DNA from: Owenia fusiformis
Lineage: Eukaryota; Annelida; Polychaeta; Sabellida; Oweniidae
Assembly: GCA_903813345.2 (NCBI GenBank)
Contig: CAIIXF020000314.1
Location: 1 to 24,203 of the forward strand
Direction: 5' to 3'
Length of the DNA: 24,203 nucleotides
Numbering within the stretch: the stretch's first letter is position 1; each line of letters begins with the position of its first letter. Shown piece by piece: positions 22,101-24,203 of the stretch. Under the pieces are notes generated by a model. It did not search any database, was not told the DNA's origin, and saw only the letters and a list, made by a program, of their open reading frames with translations. The translations under genes and the position numbers were made by a program.

Positions 22101-24203
22101 AATTTCTTTCGTAACACTCATCCGAGGAGGGTGTCATCCTAAATGTGTCTCGTCCGGAGACGTGTCATCCGAGATGACACCAGACATCACGACTCTGTTC
22201 AACTTGAACTATAACATCATTTTATACCATTAATTTCAATTTTCGGAAGAAAAATTTCTTTCGTAACACTCATCCGAGGAGGGTGTCATCCTAAATGTGT
22301 CTCGTCCGGAGACGTGTCATCCCGAGATGACACCAGACATCACGACTCTGTTCAACTTGAACTATAACATCATTTTAATACCATTAATTTCAATTTCGGA
22401 AGAAAAATTTCTTTCGTAACACTCATCCGAGGAGGGTGTCATCCTAAATGTGTCTCGTCCGGAGACGTGTCATCCGAGATGACACCAGACATCACGACTC
22501 TGTTCAACTTGAACTATAACATCATTTTATACCATTAATTTCAATTTTCGGAAGAAAAATTTCTTTCGTAACACTCATCCGAGGAGGGTGTCATCCTAAA
22601 TGTGTCTCGTCCGGAGACGTGTCATCCCGAGATGACACCAGACATCACGACTCTGTTCAACTTGAACTATAACATCATTTTATACCATTAATTTCAATTT
22701 TCGGAAGAAAAATTTCTTTCGTAACACTCATCCGAGGAGGGTGTCATCCTAAATGTGTCTCGTCCGGAGACGTGTCATCCCGAGATGACACCAGACATCA
22801 CGACTCTGTTCAACTTGAACTATAACATCATTTTATACCATTAATTTCAATTTTCGGAAGAAAATTTCTTTCGTAACACTCATCCGAGGAGGGTGTCATC
22901 CTAAATGTGTCTCATCCGTAGACGTGTCATCCCGAGATGACACCAGACATCACGACTCTGTTCAACTTGAACTATAACATCATTTTATACCATTAATTTC
23001 AATTTTCGGAAGAAAAATTTCTTTCGTAACACTCATCCGAGGAGGGTGTCATCCTAAATGTGTCTCGTCCGGAGGACGTGTCATCCCGAGATGACACCAG
23101 ACATCACGACTCTGTTCAACTTGAACTATAACATCATTTATACCATTAATTTCAATTTTCGGAAGAAAAATTTCTTTCGTAACACTCATCCGAGGAGGGT
23201 GTCATCCTAAAGTGTCTCGTCCGGAGACGTGTCATCCCGAGATGACACCAGACATCACGACTCTGTTCAACTTGAACTATAACATCATTTTATACCATTA
23301 ATTTCAATTTTCGGAAGAAAAATTTCTTTCGTAACACTCATCCGAGGAGGGTTCATCCTAAATGTGTCTCGTCCGGAGACGTGTCATCCCGAGATGACAA
23401 CAGACATCACGACTCTGTTCAACTTGAACTATAACATCATTTTATACCATTAATTTCAATTTTCGGAAGAAAAATTTCTTTCGTAACACTCATCCGAGGA
23501 GGGTGTCATCCTAAATGTGTCTCGTCCGTAGACGTGTCATCCGAGATGACACCAGACATCACGACTCTGTTCAACTTGAACTATAACATCATTTTATACC
23601 ATTAATTTCAATTTTCGGAAGAAAAATTTCTTTCGTAAACACTCATCCGAGGAGGGTGTCATCCTAAATGTGTCTCGTCCGGAGACGTGTCATCCGAGAT
23701 GACACCAGACATCACGACTCTGTTCAACTTGAACTATAACATCATTTTATACCATTAATTTCAATTTTCGGAAGAAAAATTTCTTTCGTAACACTCATCC
23801 GAGGAGGGTGTCATCCTAAATGTGTCTCGTCCGGAGACGTGTCATCCTGAGATGACACCAGACATCACGACTCTGTTCAACTTGAACTATAACATCATTT
23901 TATACCATTAATTTCAATTTTGGAAGAAAAATTTCTTTCGTAACACTCATCCGAGGAGGGTGTCATCCTAAATGTGTCTCGTCCGGAGACGTGTCATCCC
24001 GAGATGACTCCAGACATCACGACTCTGTTCAACTTGAACTATAACATCATTTTATACCATTAATTTCAATTTTCGGAAGAAAATTTCTTTCGTAACACTC
24101 ATCCGAGGAGGGTGTCATCCTAAATGTGTCTCGTCCGGAGACGTGTCATCCCGAGATGACACCAGACATCACGACTCTGTTCAACTTGAACTATAACATC
24201 ATT
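19176..24203 (+). repeat. Zone E: G-type domain with isolated T copies, monomers 127-159
   Basis: Of 33 copies, 26 carry G, two have lost the base (monomers 130 and 140) and five carry T (bases 19269, 20485, 21852, 22919 and 23529). The gaps between T copies are 8, 9, 7 and 4 monomers. The domain runs off the end of the window; the last 6 bases start monomer 160. Substitutions seem a little commoner towards the end: GAGTAGGGTG near 21822, CTCATCCG near 22913, GATGACAAC near 23400, CATCCTGAG near 23848 and GATGACTCC near 24008. No gene is present. Confidence 0.85.

Larger units (their letters stand above)
1..24203 (+). repeat. Satellite DNA array, 153-bp monomer, about 159 copies
   Basis: The entire window is a head-to-tail array of one monomer. 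Taking ATCATTTTATACC as the start, the consensus is 153 bp and ends in GAACTATAAC. I counted 159 full copies up to base 24197 plus 6 bases of the next, a mean length of 152.2 bp, slightly under consensus because most differences are 1-bp losses. No copy is inverted and nothing else is inserted. Copies appear roughly 97-100% identical by eye. The monomer has an AT-rich part (bases 1-50) and a more G+C-rich part (51-130). The length is close to one nucleosome, as is common for eukaryotic satellites. No known satellite family was recognised. The array is cut by both window ends, so its full size and flanks are unknown. Confidence 0.98.

Noticed and set aside
1-24203. CRISPR array
   Set aside because: The whole 153-bp unit repeats, with no unique spacers between short repeats and no adjacent cas genes.
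1-24203. Tandem rRNA, tRNA or histone gene cluster
   Set aside because: The unit is only 153 bp, and no conserved tRNA, 5S rRNA or histone motif was recognised on either strand.
1-24203. Telomeric repeat or helitron/transposon-derived tandem
   Set aside because: There are no short G-rich telomere units, no terminal inverted repeats and no transposase-like frame. The internal dyads are short and do not bound the unit.

Overview
The whole window is one uninterrupted tandem array of a satellite DNA monomer with a consensus length of 153 bp. About 159 head-to-tail copies run from base 1 to 24197, and the last 6 bases begin another copy. All copies face the same way. I found no unique sequence, mobile element, RNA gene or credible protein gene, and neither array edge lies in the window. 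This is typical of a eukaryotic pericentromeric, centromeric or subtelomeric heterochromatin block. I do not recognise the family and cannot name the organism. CpG is not depleted in the monomer (8 sites against about 6 expected from base counts), which mildly favours a host with little germline CpG methylation, such as many insects or nematodes. That is only an inference.

Each monomer is bipartite. Bases 1-50 of the consensus are AT-rich (11 of 50 G+C) and carry short A/T tracts and a near-perfect dyad. Bases 51-130 are about half G+C and carry a perfect 8-bp inverted repeat, a second copy of one of its arms, and the one strongly polymorphic site, at monomer position 94. Overall G+C of the consensus is 61 of 153.

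The main structure above the monomer comes from position 94, which is T (58 copies), G (95 copies) or lost (6 copies). Its order along the array is not random. Zone A (1-5486) alternates T and G almost perfectly, a 306-bp dimeric higher-order repeat. Zone B (5487-8837) is T-rich with G copies recurring every seventh monomer. Zone C (8838-14758) alternates again, with phase slips and a scrambled, indel-rich core at 10964-12781. Zone D (14759-19175) is a run of G copies with no T. Zone E (19176 to the end) is G with five isolated T copies. The array is therefore a mosaic of domains amplified in different units.

The remaining variation is mostly single-base losses in short homopolymers, which may be partly long-read consensus error. 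The short open frames visible in the window are by-products of these indels in the repeat. The most speculative observation is on the minus strand of every monomer: a fold with the strand order of a hammerhead ribozyme core, but with one key core base changed and no canonical stem I.
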